NCBI RefSeq assembly: GCF_000384965.1
Contig: NZ_CM001844.1
Location: 531,341 to 595,340 of the forward strand
From: Bartonella bovis 91-4
GTDB lineage: Bacteria; Pseudomonadota; Alphaproteobacteria; Rhizobiales; Rhizobiaceae
DNA length: 64,000 nt
Direction of reading: 5' to 3'
Of this stretch, positions 1 to 9,550 are shown piece after piece. Under the pieces are notes generated by a model. It saw only the letters and a program-made list of their open reading frames with translations. It searched no databases and was not told the DNA's origin. The position numbers and the translations under genes are program-made. The number at the start of each line of letters is the position of its first letter. The first letter of the stretch is position 1.

Positions 1-80
1 AATTTAATAAAATTATTTGAACGACGATTTTGTATAAAAGAGTCAATTTACTGATTTTGTAAAATAGGTATAATTTAAAT

Positions 81-926
81 ATGCAAATTTTAAAAACAAT
101 TGCTGAAGTACGGCAATGTATCGCAAAGGAGAAGCGTTTAGGATTATCGATTGGTTTTGTCCCGACTATGGGAGCATTGCATAGTGGTCATCTTGCCTTA
201 GTGCAGCGGGCGAAAGTAATGTGTGATCGAGTATTAGTTTCTATTTTTGTTAATCCGAAGCAATTTGGCCCTCATGAGGATTTTGATACATACCCAACGG
301 ACCTTATGGGCGATTGTGTTTTGTTGGAAAAAGCGGGTGTTGAATATGTTTTTGCACCTTCTGTGGAAGAAATGTGGCCACTGGGAAATGAAACAGTTGT
401 AAAAGTAGAAAAATTATCACATGTTTTAATGGGAAAACTACGTCCAGGACATTTTTGTGGTGTAACCAGTGTTGTTGCTAAGCTTTTTAATATTGTGCAG
501 CCAGATAAGGCTTTTTTTGGGGAAAAAGATTTTCAACAGCTTCTTATTATTCGTCGTATGGTTAAGGATTTAGCTTTTCCTGTTGAAATTATTGGTGTAC
601 CTATTTTACGCGATGCAGATGGTGTAGCCAGCTCTTCACGCAATCAGCTTTTAACATTAGAAGATCGCAAAGCTGCAAAAATTATTCCTGAAAGTGGTAA
701 GACTGTTATAAGGTTTTATAACCAAGGCGAACGATCAGTTAATAAACTGTGCAAAATTGCCCGTGATGTTTTGCAGCAAGAACCACGTGCTATCATTGAA
801 TCGATAGATTTAAGAGACATGGAAACTTTATGCGTGTTTAAAGGAAAACTGAATAAACCTGCGGTTTTATTATTATGCATTCGCTTTGGTAAGGTCAGAC
901 TTATTGATCAATATATTTTACAATAG
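81..926 (+). CDS. panC: Pantothenate synthetase
   Basis: Joins pantoate and beta-alanine using ATP, the last step of pantothenate (vitamin B5) synthesis in the cytoplasm. The 281-residue protein has the usual family length. It shows the N-terminal nucleotide-binding motif PTMGALHSGH (the HIGH-type signature), the GEKDFQQL segment and the SSSRNQLL segment that match the adenylate and pantoate binding regions. The stretch right after this (IIPESGKTVIRFYN) is less typical of the family, but no frame is broken. It is followed after 12 bases by panB, so the two are probably cotranscribed. Its last ~45 bases recur upstream of the second panB copy, which marks a tandem duplication. Confidence 0.95.
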   Translation: MQILKTIAEVRQCIAKEKRLGLSIGFVPTMGALHSGHLALVQRAKVMCDRVLVSIFVNPKQFGPHEDFDTYPTDLMGDCVLLEKAGVEYVFAPSVEEMWPLGNETVVKVEKLSHVLMGKLRPGHFCGVTSVVAKLFNIVQPDKAFFGEKDFQQLLIIRRMVKDLAFPVEIIGVPILRDADGVASSSRNQLLTLEDRKAAKIIPESGKTVIRFYNQGERSVNKLCKIARDVLQQEPRAIIESIDLRDMETLCVFKGKLNKPAVLLLCIRFGKVRLIDQYILQ

Positions 927-938
927 GAAAATATAAAA

Positions 939-1766
939 ATGACTTCATATAAAACCATAAATCGTATAATTGCTTCTGAAATACGATCCCAAAAGGGCCA
1001 AGAGCCTATTGTTTCTTTAATGGTTTACCAAGCTTATAGTGCGCGAATTGCTGACCCATATTGCGACTTTCTTTTAGTGAGCGACAGCGTTGCTATGATT
1101 GTGCATGGATTTGATACAACATTGCCTGTTGATGTAGATATGATGATTTTGTACAGAAAGGCGGTTATGCGTGGATCTGAGCGGGCGCTTGTGGTTGTTG
1201 ATATGCCTTTTGGTTCTTATGAAGAAAGTCCACAACAGGCTTTTAGGAATGCATCACGAATTATTGCAGAAACAGGGTGTGGTGCAGTTAAACTTGAAGG
1301 TGGTGTTCATATGGCCGAAACAGTTAGATTTTTGTACAAACGCGGTATTCCCGTTATGTGTCATATTGGTCTTATGCCACATACAGCTCGTTTAGAAGGT
1401 TTTAAGGTGCAAGGGCGCGATGAGCAAAGTTGGCTCCAAGTTGAAGCTGATGCATTAGCAGTTGAGGAAGCTGGTGCTTTTGCTGTTATGGTGGAAGCTG
1501 TAGTAGAACCATTAGCAATAAAGCTTACAGAAAAGCTCTCTATTCCTGTTATTGGTGTTGGTGCGTCCAATCAGTGTGATGGGCAGATTTTGGTAATGGA
1601 GGATATGTTAGGTTATAATACTTGGTTAGGTTATGGTAGTTGGATGCCTAAATTTGTGCGTCGGTATGCTTCTTTTGAGGAAGTGATGGATGTAGCGGTA
1701 AAAGAATATGCAAATGATGTTAAATCACGCGCTTTTCCAGCAGATACAGAGGTTTATAAGCATTAA
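939..1766 (+). CDS. panB: Ketopantoate hydroxymethyltransferase, divergent copy 1
   Basis: PanB-family protein (275 aa). The family transfers a hydroxymethyl group from methylene-tetrahydrofolate to alpha-ketoisovalerate, the first committed step to pantothenate. This copy keeps the metal-binding aspartates (D in LLVSDS, D in VVVDMPF), the Lys of AVKLEGG and the catalytic Glu in VMVEAV. It departs from the family at several conserved glycines and neighbours: SDS instead of GDS (residue 48), CHIGLMPH instead of [12 protein letters not shown] instead of LEGV. It also carries a six-residue insertion from an 18-bp tandem repeat near its C terminus. The start has an AGGAAA Shine-Dalgarno sequence next to the panC stop. 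It may be a paralogue with weakened or altered activity; the neighbouring copy is closer to consensus. Confidence 0.85.
   Translation: MTSYKTINRIIASEIRSQKGQEPIVSLMVYQAYSARIADPYCDFLLVSDSVAMIVHGFDTTLPVDVDMMILYRKAVMRGSERALVVVDMPFGSYEESPQQAFRNASRIIAETGCGAVKLEGGVHMAETVRFLYKRGIPVMCHIGLMPHTARLEGFKVQGRDEQSWLQVEADALAVEEAGAFAVMVEAVVEPLAIKLTEKLSIPVIGVGASNQCDGQILVMEDMLGYNTWLGYGSWMPKFVRRYASFEEVMDVAVKEYANDVKSRAFPADTEVYKH
1608..1643 (+). repeat. 18-bp imperfect tandem repeat inside panB copy 1
   Basis: Two adjacent 18-base units (1608-1625 and 1626-1643), each beginning TTAGGTTAT and ending TTGG, encode LGYNTW then LGYGSW. Copy 2 has a single unit (LGYGAW), so the repeat adds six residues without shifting the frame. 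Confidence 0.85.
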
Positions 1767-1867
1767 ATTGGACTTTTAAAAAGCTCTATGAGAAACGTAT
1801 TAGTGTTAAAGTTGGATGTAAAGAGAGTTTTTTGGGGTGTATTTTGCAACTTTATTGCTAACTTTTA

Positions 1868-1921
1868 CTTTGGTGAAGTCAAACTTATTGATTAATGTGT
1901 TTTGCATATGGAAACTAAAAA
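1868..1921 (+). repeat. Residual copy of the panC 3' end and panB leader
   Basis: This stretch aligns with 884-938, which covers the last codons of panC, its stop and the panB ribosome-binding region. By eye about four in five bases match, and most differences are transitions. It shows that the panB duplication unit began inside panC. No reading frame of panC is preserved here. Confidence 0.8.
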
Positions 1922-2737
1922 ATGAATTCACATAAAGCTATAAAGCGTGTTTCTGCTTCTGAAATACGGTCGAAAAAGGGACAAGAACCAATTGTTGCTC
2001 TAACAGCCTATCAAGCTTATAGCGCACGGGTTGCTGACCTATATTGTGATTTTCTTTTGGTTGGTGATAGCGTTGGTATGGTTGTGCATGGTTTTAATAC
2101 AACATTGCCTGTTAGTGTGGATATGATGATTTTACACGGCCAAGCAGTTATGCGTGGATCTGAGCGAGCGCTTGTAGTTGTTGATATGCCTTTTGGTTCT
2201 TATGAGAAAAGTCCACAGCAGGCTTTTGAAAATGCTTCACGGATTATTGCAGAAACAGGGTGTGGTGCAGTCAAGCTTGAAGGTGGCATTTATATGGCGG
2301 AAACAATTGATTTTTTATGTCAGCGGGGTATCCCAGTTATGGGGCATGTTGGTCTTACACCACAAGCGGTAAATCGTTTTGGTAGTTTTAAAGTACAAGG
2401 GCGTACTGAAAATAATCGGTTAAAGATTGAAGCTGATGCAGTAGCAGTTGAAGAAGCAGGTGCTTTTGCTGTTGTGTTGGAAGGAGTAGTAGAACCGTTG
2501 GCAGTGAAGATCACAAAAAAGCTCTCTATTCCTACTATTGGTATTGGTGCATCTAATCAGTGTGATGGGCAAATTTTAGTAATGGAAGATATGTTGGGCT
2601 ATGGGGCTTGGGTGCCTAAATTTGTACGTCGTTATGGTGCTCTTGAACAAGCAATGGATACGGCGATTAGAAATTATGCAGATGATGTTAGATCACGTGT
2701 TTTTCCATCTGATTTAGAAATTTATAAGCTTAAATAA
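1922..2737 (+). CDS. panB: Ketopantoate hydroxymethyltransferase, consensus copy 2
   Basis: Second PanB (271 aa), with the canonical family segments intact: [57 protein letters not shown] and PKFVRRY. It catalyses ketopantoate formation from alpha-ketoisovalerate and methylene-tetrahydrofolate. Having all motifs, it is the better candidate for the working enzyme. It lies 155 bases downstream of copy 1 and keeps a duplicated piece of the original panC-panB junction upstream. The Shine-Dalgarno (GGAAA) is duplicated too, so it may be translated from the same panC transcript. Confidence 0.93.
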   Translation: MNSHKAIKRVSASEIRSKKGQEPIVALTAYQAYSARVADLYCDFLLVGDSVGMVVHGFNTTLPVSVDMMILHGQAVMRGSERALVVVDMPFGSYEKSPQQAFENASRIIAETGCGAVKLEGGIYMAETIDFLCQRGIPVMGHVGLTPQAVNRFGSFKVQGRTENNRLKIEADAVAVEEAGAFAVVLEGVVEPLAVKITKKLSIPTIGIGASNQCDGQILVMEDMLGYGAWVPKFVRRYGALEQAMDTAIRNYADDVRSRVFPSDLEIYKLK

Positions 2738-3269
2738 AGTTAAGTTTAGGAGGAAAAACCTATAAAAATATGTTAATTGTTGAAGTCTAAAATAAAAAAA
2801 TTTTCTTAAATACATTTTTCTTACACTGAGTTGAATTATTTTTTCATACGACTATTACGTTTTTATATCTTATTGATAAATGAAGTCATGAAATCTTTTG
2901 GTATGGCCTGAGAGAATTTATAAAAAAGCATAAAGATATTAATAATATTCATTTTTTTGTAGAAGTCAGGCACATATAAAAAAGGGCATAAATTATAGAG
3001 CAATGCAAATATTTATTGGACAAATAGATTAAGAAGGAAGGTTAATTTTTCTCTCATTTATAGGTCATATTCAAGTTAAGGTATGAATATGGTAAACAAT
3101 GATACAATGTATCCAGAATGCTTTTTACATATCAGTAAAAATAAAAGTAAGATGGCGTTTATTGAAATATAGAAAGTTGCATGAGATATTTAATATTTGT
3201 CAAAATGGTAAAACTATAAGCTAAAATGCTTTGTGGTTTCTTCTGGTTACAACAAAAAAGATATGAATA
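2738..3269. other. Gene-free AT-rich gap between panB and the HD hydrolase
   Basis: About 530 bases between two convergent genes. No open frame with recognisable protein similarity and no clear terminator or RNA fold was seen. It looks like eroded sequence. Confidence 0.6.
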
Positions 3270-3884
3270 TCATCTTTGACTGTCTATATTACGAAATCGG
3301 GTTAAAAAGGCTTTTTCGATTTGTTGTGTAGAACAGGATTGCAAATTAAGCTTATCGGGTGAAATATTGCTTGGAGAACCAAAATAGCGAAGGGCTTCCT
3401 TTGTATTAAAGCCAGCAAGAGTGATAGCTTCATAAAAAGCAGCAATACGATCAGCTTTTTTGATTTTTTTTAATAGCTTTTGAGGTGGGTTAACAGGTAA
3501 AGAAAAGCGTATACAGATGGTATCTTGTATACGTTTTTCAACAAGCTGATACTGTTTTCCTATAACAGCTTTAAAAGGTGAAATCATGTCACCAATAACA
3601 TATTCTGATGCATCATGGAGAAGAGCTAAAAGACATTCGTCATTGTGGGATTGTGGGAAGAGTATCTGAAATATTTGTTCCACTAGAAGTGAATGTTGTG
3701 CGACAGAATAGGTATGTTCGCCATGTGTTTGACCATTCCAACGTGCTACACGAGAAAGGCCGTGCGCAATATCTTCAATTTCGACGTCAAAAGGAGAAGG
3801 ATTAAGTAAATCAAGCCGACGACCAGAAAGCATTCTTTGCCACGCACGTGCTGTTCCATCTTTTGATAATTCAGCTTTAGCCAT
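3270..3884 (-). CDS. HD-domain phosphohydrolase (YfbR-like)
   Basis: A 204-aa protein of the HD superfamily of metal-dependent phosphohydrolases. The metal-binding residues are visible as EHTYSVAQHS (His) and LLALLHDASEY (His-Asp), followed by the DMISPFK segment seen in YfbR-type 5'-deoxynucleotidases. The substrate is not certain from sequence; a nucleotide monophosphate is the family precedent. Its start codon abuts the stop of the upstream ygfZ-like gene, so the two are probably one transcript. Confidence 0.75.
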   Translation of the reverse strand: MAKAELSKDGTARAWQRMLSGRRLDLLNPSPFDVEIEDIAHGLSRVARWNGQTHGEHTYSVAQHSLLVEQIFQILFPQSHNDECLLALLHDASEYVIGDMISPFKAVIGKQYQLVEKRIQDTICIRFSLPVNPPQKLLKKIKKADRIAAFYEAITLAGFNTKEALRYFGSPSNISPDKLNLQSCSTQQIEKAFLTRFRNIDSQR

Positions 3885-4750
3885 TAGTTAGTTTCCACGG
3901 TGTTTTCAGGAAAGCTGAAGTTCATATTTTCAGCAATACTTATTGTTACAGGAAGGTTTTCTATTGTAAACGGGATATGTTTGTTCATAACATCTTTGAC
4001 ATGATCAATACGCATTAAAGCTAAGGCTTCATTTTCTACACATGTTCCTAGTTCACCAAGTATTTTAGTGCCTGCTTCAATGGTGGATCCTGGCTTTAAA
4101 TTGTGTTGGCCTTTTACTATCAAAAGACGACGACGAGCCGCTTTGCGGTGGTACATTCGTGAAACAACTTCCTGTCCTATGTAACAACCCTTATTGAATG
4201 ATAGTCCACTGATTTGATCATAATTGATATCATGAGGAAAGACTTTACCTATTTCATAGTCTTGCCCACTTTCTGCGATTGCATAACGGATACGCATTCG
4301 GTTCCAATTATCATTATGTTCTGGGGCAAAAAAAGGTATTTTTTCATAGATACGTACCATTTTTTCTTTTTGTGGAAATCGTTTATCAATAAAACTTGAA
4401 TCAAAATCAAAAGTATTTATTTCATTTTTCCAAGAAACGCTAATAACTTCTTGTAATGGTTGTGTAATTTCTACTTTTGCATGTAATTTATAAAGGATAA
4501 GACGTTTTTGAAAACTATCGGCTAAAGGTGCTGAGATATCGATCATATAGCCTTGGTCTATTTTACCAATTAGAAAATCAGCGATAATTTTTCCTTGTGG
4601 TGATAAAAGAGCACTAGGGAAGAGTTCTTGAGAGTTGATTTTTTCAACATCTATTGTAATCAAGGCTTGTAGGAAGCGTGTTGCTTCTTCACCTATAATT
4701 TTAATAATTTTACGATTTTTTAGGCTAATAGTATTTTGTTTTTCGATCAT
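3884..4750 (-). CDS. ygfZ: YgfZ/GcvT-like folate-binding Fe-S maintenance protein
   Basis: A 288-aa member of the YgfZ family, related to the GcvT aminomethyltransferase. The signature KGCYIGQEVVSR is present (family motif K-G-C-x-x-G-Q-E, with the reactive Cys). In E. coli the family supports folate-dependent maintenance of certain iron-sulfur enzymes, and the mitochondrial relative is IBA57. It starts at the ATG near 4750 and is divergent from the dihydroorotase gene at 4810. It overlaps the start of the HD hydrolase gene by one base. Confidence 0.88.
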   Translation of the reverse strand: MIEKQNTISLKNRKIIKIIGEEATRFLQALITIDVEKINSQELFPSALLSPQGKIIADFLIGKIDQGYMIDISAPLADSFQKRLILYKLHAKVEITQPLQEVISVSWKNEINTFDFDSSFIDKRFPQKEKMVRIYEKIPFFAPEHNDNWNRMRIRYAIAESGQDYEIGKVFPHDINYDQISGLSFNKGCYIGQEVVSRMYHRKAARRRLLIVKGQHNLKPGSTIEAGTKILGELGTCVENEALALMRIDHVKDVMNKHIPFTIENLPVTISIAENMNFSFPENTVETN

Positions 4751-4809
4751 GGTCCTTGCCTTTCTGCTCAGAGTTACATAATCGGTAAAGAAGTGATTGT
4801 GTAAGGAGT

Positions 4810-6144
4810 ATGGCTGTGTTTAAAACATTTGATACAATTTTTAAAGGTGCAACACTTGTTAATCATGATGGAAATGGCAAGCGTGATATTGGTGTCACGA
4901 ATGGCCGTATTGCTGAAATTGGTGATCTTACACGTGCATCTGCTAATGAGGTAATCGACTGTACGGGGCTTCATATTTTACCAGGTATCATTGATAGTCA
5001 AGTTCATTTTCGTGAGCCAGGGCACATACATAAGGAGGATCTAGAAAGTGGCTCTCGTTCTGCAGTTTTAGGAGGGGTTACAACAGTTTTTGAAATGCCT
5101 AATACAAATCCACTGACGATAACAGAAGAAATGTTGACTGATAAAGTTAAACGTGGATTTCATAGGATGCATTGTGATTTTGCGTTTTGGGTTGGAGGAA
5201 CACGTGAAAATGCGCATGAATTGGCTGAGTTAGAAAAACTTCCTGGAGCTGCTGGAATTAAAGTGTTTATGGGGTCTTCTACAGGTAATCTTTTGGTAGA
5301 TGATGATGAAGGTGTTCGTCTAATTTTGAAGAATACACGTCGTCGTACAGCTTTTCATTGTGAAGATGAGAAGCGGCTTAATGAACGTAAAACGCTTTGT
5401 GTTAAGGGAGATGTGTCATCACATCCAGTTTGGCGTGATGAAATTGCTGCTTTAAAATGTACACAACGTTTAATTAAAATTGCACGCGAAATGGGGAAGC
5501 GTGTCCATATATTGCATCTTTCTACAGCGGAAGAAATTGATTTTCTGAAAAATCATAGGGATTTAGCAACGGTTGAGGTAACTCAACATCATTTGACCTT
5601 GACTTCTGATGATTATCAAAGGTTTGGCACATTGATTCAGATGAATCCACCCATTCGTGAAAGTCGCCATAGTAAAGGTCTTTGGTACGGTGTTCAGCAA
5701 GGTATTATTGATGTTTTAGGTTCAGATCACGCTCCTCATACGTTTGAAGAAAAGCAAAAGTCTTATCCTCTTTCACCTTCGGGCATGACAGGTGTTCAAA
5801 CTACAGCAGCAATTATGCTGACTCATGTGAATATGGGAAGGATATCTCTTGAACGCTTTGTTGATCTCACTTCACATGGTCCTAGTCGCGTTTTTGGTAT
5901 AAGCTGTAAAGGGCGCATTGCAGTTGGGTATGATGCTGACTTAACCATTATTGACCTTAAGAGGGAAGAGATTATAACCAATGCACATATTGGTTCACGT
6001 GCAGGGTGGACCCCCTATGATGGCAAAAAAGTTAAAGGTTGGCCAGTTGGGACAATTATTCGTGGGATGCGAGTTATGTGGGAAGATGAAATTGTTACAC
6101 CTTCGCAAGGTGAGCCTGTTAAATTTATAGAAGCATTGGCATAA
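4810..6144 (+). CDS. pyrC: Dihydroorotase-type amidohydrolase
   Basis: A 444-aa class I dihydroorotase-like enzyme of the amidohydrolase superfamily, expected to close carbamoyl-aspartate to dihydroorotate in pyrimidine synthesis. Visible motifs: DSQVHFREPG (62-71), GIKVFMGSSTG with the Lys that would be carboxylated, HCEDE, HILHLST, and GSDHAPH with the catalytic Asp. In the first motif the usual His-x-His metal pair reads Gln64-Val-His66, so one metal ligand is missing. I recall this QVHFREPG form in other rhizobial homologues, so it may define a subclass rather than a defect. A hydantoinase- or allantoinase-like activity is a less likely alternative. Divergent from ygfZ; no aspartate transcarbamoylase gene is adjacent. 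Confidence 0.85.
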   Translation: MAVFKTFDTIFKGATLVNHDGNGKRDIGVTNGRIAEIGDLTRASANEVIDCTGLHILPGIIDSQVHFREPGHIHKEDLESGSRSAVLGGVTTVFEMPNTNPLTITEEMLTDKVKRGFHRMHCDFAFWVGGTRENAHELAELEKLPGAAGIKVFMGSSTGNLLVDDDEGVRLILKNTRRRTAFHCEDEKRLNERKTLCVKGDVSSHPVWRDEIAALKCTQRLIKIAREMGKRVHILHLSTAEEIDFLKNHRDLATVEVTQHHLTLTSDDYQRFGTLIQMNPPIRESRHSKGLWYGVQQGIIDVLGSDHAPHTFEEKQKSYPLSPSGMTGVQTTAAIMLTHVNMGRISLERFVDLTSHGPSRVFGISCKGRIAVGYDADLTIIDLKREEIITNAHIGSRAGWTPYDGKKVKGWPVGTIIRGMRVMWEDEIVTPSQGEPVKFIEALA

Positions 6145-7203
6145 AAGACTGAAAGTTTGATCTATTGTTGAATAATTGTTTGATTGTAAAAAGGGTATTT
6201 ATAGTAATTTTGTCACGCATATACAAAAACAGCTTAGAGTTCATTTTTCTGATTATGTTTTATGAAGGTGTTGATATTATGAACATGGTATATCAAAAAC
6301 AGTTGTTACAAGAATTTCTGATTTAATACCATTTATAAGTTCCATCAAAATTTACGTTTCAGTTTTGAATAATTATTGTTTTTACAAAGTAAGTCCAAAA
6401 TTTGTCAGCACGCGTTATCTTATCTATTTTTCACGATAATTTGCTACGCATTAAGAATTCATTCCTCTTTAGATTTGCAATGTGATATTGATTATTGGTA
6501 TTCAATATTCGTTCGGAAATAATGAAAAAGAGAGAACAACCTTTATTTATTGCATTGAATTGTTGACGTATGATGATACCGACAAACGCATTCTCTAAAA
6601 GTAAAAATGTGGTGTGAAAAAATCATAGCTTTATTTGTTAAATAAAGGTCTCATTGGTTCAGATAAAGTTTATGAAAATATAAAATGATACGAAAGAATT
6701 GCAAAAAATACTATAGTGATCATTATACGTTTATCTGTTTAAATAATATTATCTTCCATTTGTCATTTTATGCTTACGATTATAAGTTGTAACAGTGTTA
6801 TGCAGTGATTTGATTGTTATTGTTGGAAGACAAGATATATAGAATTTATCAAAATGTCAGAATACTGTAATTTTGAGTTTTATTCTGTTGCAGATGAAGT
6901 AAATAATATAACTTATATATCACCATATATTCTTGAAATAGTATCATTTGCTAAATGAAATGTTTTGTTTATCCAATATCAAAATGATAAATAGCTTGAT
7001 CTGTTTTAATTGCTTTATGTACGTATAATGTATTTATTAATTATCGTTGATTAATATTTTTTGCATTATATGGATCAAATAGTTCGATGTTAGAAATAGA
7101 AAATCCAATATAGTGATATTTTTTCAAGTAGCGTTCATTAGTTTCATAATATGAGTAAGTTTTGTTGGAGCAACACCAAGCAATATCACTACGGAGTATA
7201 ATT
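6145..7203. other. 1-kb gap between the dihydroorotase gene and cysS
   Basis: No open frame with family features on either strand. In several rhizobia I would expect plsY and dprA after this dihydroorotase gene; I found no readable remnant of them. The region is very AT-rich and has no obvious RNA fold. The cysS promoter must lie near its right end. Confidence 0.55.
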
Positions 7204-8706
7204 ATGGGAAATTTGCGGTTTTATAATACGCTTACACGCAAAAAAGAAGATTTTACACCGATTGATGCTGCTAGAGTACGTCTTTATGTTTGTGGTCCGA
7301 CAGTTTATGATTATGCTCATATTGGTAATGCACGTTCTGTAATTGTTTTTGATATTTTATTTCGTTTATTACGTCATGTTTATGAGAAGGACCATGTTGT
7401 ATATGCTCGTAATATTACAGATGTAGATGATAAGATTAATGCACGTGCAGTTCAAAAATACCCAGAGCTTGCATTAAATGATGCTATTCGTCAATTAACA
7501 GAGTGTACATATGACCAATTTCAAAAAGATACAGCAGCGCTTGGTTGTTTATTGCCAACCAGTCAGCCACGAGCAACCGATCATTTGGAAGAAATACGAT
7601 CTTTGATTGAAAGACTTCTTGAGAGAGGACACGCTTATATAGCAGGAAATCATGTATTATTTTCTATAAATAGTATGGGGGACTATCCCCGTTATGGTGA
7701 ATTTGCAAAACGATCGCTTAATGAAATGAGAGCAGACTCACGCATAGATATTGCTATTTATAAAAAGGAGAAAATGGATTTTGTTTTATGGAAACCTTCT
7801 CAGGAATGGGAACCAGGTTGGCCATCACCAGCAGGAATTCCTGGTTTAGGGCGCCCGGGTTGGCATATTGAATGCTCAGCAATGTCGATGGCAAAGTTGT
7901 TGGCTCCTTATGGTGGTGGTTTAAATTGTGATGATCCTGCAGCAAATGTTTTTGATATCCATGGTGGTGGTATTGATTTGCTTTTTCCTCATCATGAAAA
8001 TGAAATTGCACAAAGTTGTTCAGCTTTTGGGACTGAGCGAATGGCTAATTTTTGGATGCATAATGGTTTTTTGCAGGTTGAAGGCCAAAAAATGTCTAAA
8101 AGCCTTGGTAATTTTATCACTATTCGTACTTTATTAGAAAGTGATTTTTTTGAATTCAATGATGCTTTGACAGATGAAATAAGACAAAGCTGGGCGGGTT
8201 TGTCTATCCGTTTTTCAATGTTGCAAACTCATTATCGTGAACCTCTCAATTGGACAGCTCATCGTTTAGCGCAATCTAGTAGCGAATTATATCGTTGGTA
8301 TGAGTTGCTTCGTGATAAGACAGATTGTTTAGATAATAATGAATCTATAGATGAATCTTTAATTAATACATTAAGTGACGACCTTAACACTTCAAATGCA
8401 TTTACTATTTTACGAAAATTTTATAAAGAAGGAAATGCTATAGCTCTTGCACGTGGTATGGATTTATTTGGGTTGTTACGGCAGGAATGGGTTCAGGAAA
8501 TAGAATGTCCACTTTTTGTTAAAAAGACATGCCTTGATTCAAAATTTATTGATCAGTGTATTGCCGAAAGGTTACGACTTATCCATAATAAAGAATGGGA
8601 AGCTGCGGATAAAATTCGTGATGAGCTTGCGGTAGGAGGGATCTCATTAAAAGATGGAAAAGATCCGCAGACTGGCGAGCGTATTACTACGTGGGAGATA
8701 AAATGA
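7204..8706 (+). CDS. cysS: Cysteinyl-tRNA synthetase
   Basis: Charges tRNA-Cys with cysteine. The class I motifs are clear: [15 protein letters not shown] (HIGH) near residues 31-45 and [10 protein letters not shown] (KMSKS). Zinc ligands appear in [14 protein letters not shown] and HHENEIAQS. The ATG at 7204 (MGNLRFYN, about 500 aa) is chosen because a GGAG sits about ten bases upstream and family members start at this point; a longer in-frame start at 7162 exists but adds 14 unrelated residues. The YetF-like gene follows after about 45 bases. Confidence 0.96.
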   Translation: MGNLRFYNTLTRKKEDFTPIDAARVRLYVCGPTVYDYAHIGNARSVIVFDILFRLLRHVYEKDHVVYARNITDVDDKINARAVQKYPELALNDAIRQLTECTYDQFQKDTAALGCLLPTSQPRATDHLEEIRSLIERLLERGHAYIAGNHVLFSINSMGDYPRYGEFAKRSLNEMRADSRIDIAIYKKEKMDFVLWKPSQEWEPGWPSPAGIPGLGRPGWHIECSAMSMAKLLAPYGGGLNCDDPAANVFDIHGGGIDLLFPHHENEIAQSCSAFGTERMANFWMHNGFLQVEGQKMSKSLGNFITIRTLLESDFFEFNDALTDEIRQSWAGLSIRFSMLQTHYREPLNWTAHRLAQSSSELYRWYELLRDKTDCLDNNESIDESLINTLSDDLNTSNAFTILRKFYKEGNAIALARGMDLFGLLRQEWVQEIECPLFVKKTCLDSKFIDQCIAERLRLIHNKEWEAADKIRDELAVGGISLKDGKDPQTGERITTWEIK

Positions 8707-8753
8707 CAATAATTCCCGTATTCCAGCAGCTTTCATAAAAAGGAGAGAGTTTG

Positions 8754-9425
8754 ATGGAATTTTTACATTTTTATGGATATATCGCGTTTAAGTTAGTTGT
8801 GGGTCTTATTGCTTTTTTGTTGATTTTAAGAACAACAGGTCGCGGTAATCTCAGTCAAATGACGCCAATCGATTTGGTGAGTAATTTTGTAATGGGGGGC
8901 ATTATTGGAGGGATTATTTATAATCCAAGTATTAGTAGTATTCAATTATTGCTTGTTTTATTTATTTGGCAAACTTTAATTACATCTCTTAATTTTTTTG
9001 CACGATATTCGGTTTTTTTTCACCGACTTATTGCGGGAGGAAGTGTTGTATTAGTTTCAGATGGTATATTTCAAATAGATAAAATTAAGCGTTTGCGCAT
9101 TAGTATAAGCGATCTAATTACAATATTACGTATTAAAGGCTGTAGTTTGCATGAGGCAGCTTTTGTTCGTTTGGAAACCAATGGTGATTTTTCTGTAATT
9201 AAAAAGGAAGAAGGCAAGAGATCTACTATTGTAGTACAAAATGGTGAAATTCTTGAAGAAGGCCTTAAAGCAATTAATAAATCAAAAACGTGGCTTAAAA
9301 CAGAATTGAAAAAAAAGTATGTAAAAGTAGAAGATTTATTCGCAGCAGAATGGTACGAAAATACAGATAAAAACGATAAATCCTATAGCGGATTGTTTCT
9401 TGTTCCTTTGTCTAAAATAGTCTAA
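8754..9425 (+). CDS. YetF/DUF421 family membrane protein
   Basis: A roughly 223-aa protein with three hydrophobic segments in the first ~90 residues, including the conserved NFVMGGIIGGIIYN stretch, followed by a soluble domain (residues ~95-160) typical of the DUF421/YetF family. The cellular role is not established; relatives in Bacillus are membrane-associated and linked to spore or envelope properties. The ATG at 8754 has an AGGAGAG ribosome site and is preferred over the TTG three bases earlier. Confidence 0.82.
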   Translation: MEFLHFYGYIAFKLVVGLIAFLLILRTTGRGNLSQMTPIDLVSNFVMGGIIGGIIYNPSISSIQLLLVLFIWQTLITSLNFFARYSVFFHRLIAGGSVVLVSDGIFQIDKIKRLRISISDLITILRIKGCSLHEAAFVRLETNGDFSVIKKEEGKRSTIVVQNGEILEEGLKAINKSKTWLKTELKKKYVKVEDLFAAEWYENTDKNDKSYSGLFLVPLSKIV

Positions 9426-9550
9426 CCTTAAATATTCCGTAAGCACATAGGTTTTTTAGAGGTGAAGGAAAGATATAAATAATCTATGAAGAGCAGTTTT
9501 AAGAATTATTTTTTGCATGTTTATAAATAATAAAAGAAATTAAAGGCTTT

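Noticed and set aside
1361..1570. Antisense frames over the panB copies
   Set aside because: Ala/Ser/Thr-rich translations mirrored in both copies are shadows of the conserved sense frame.
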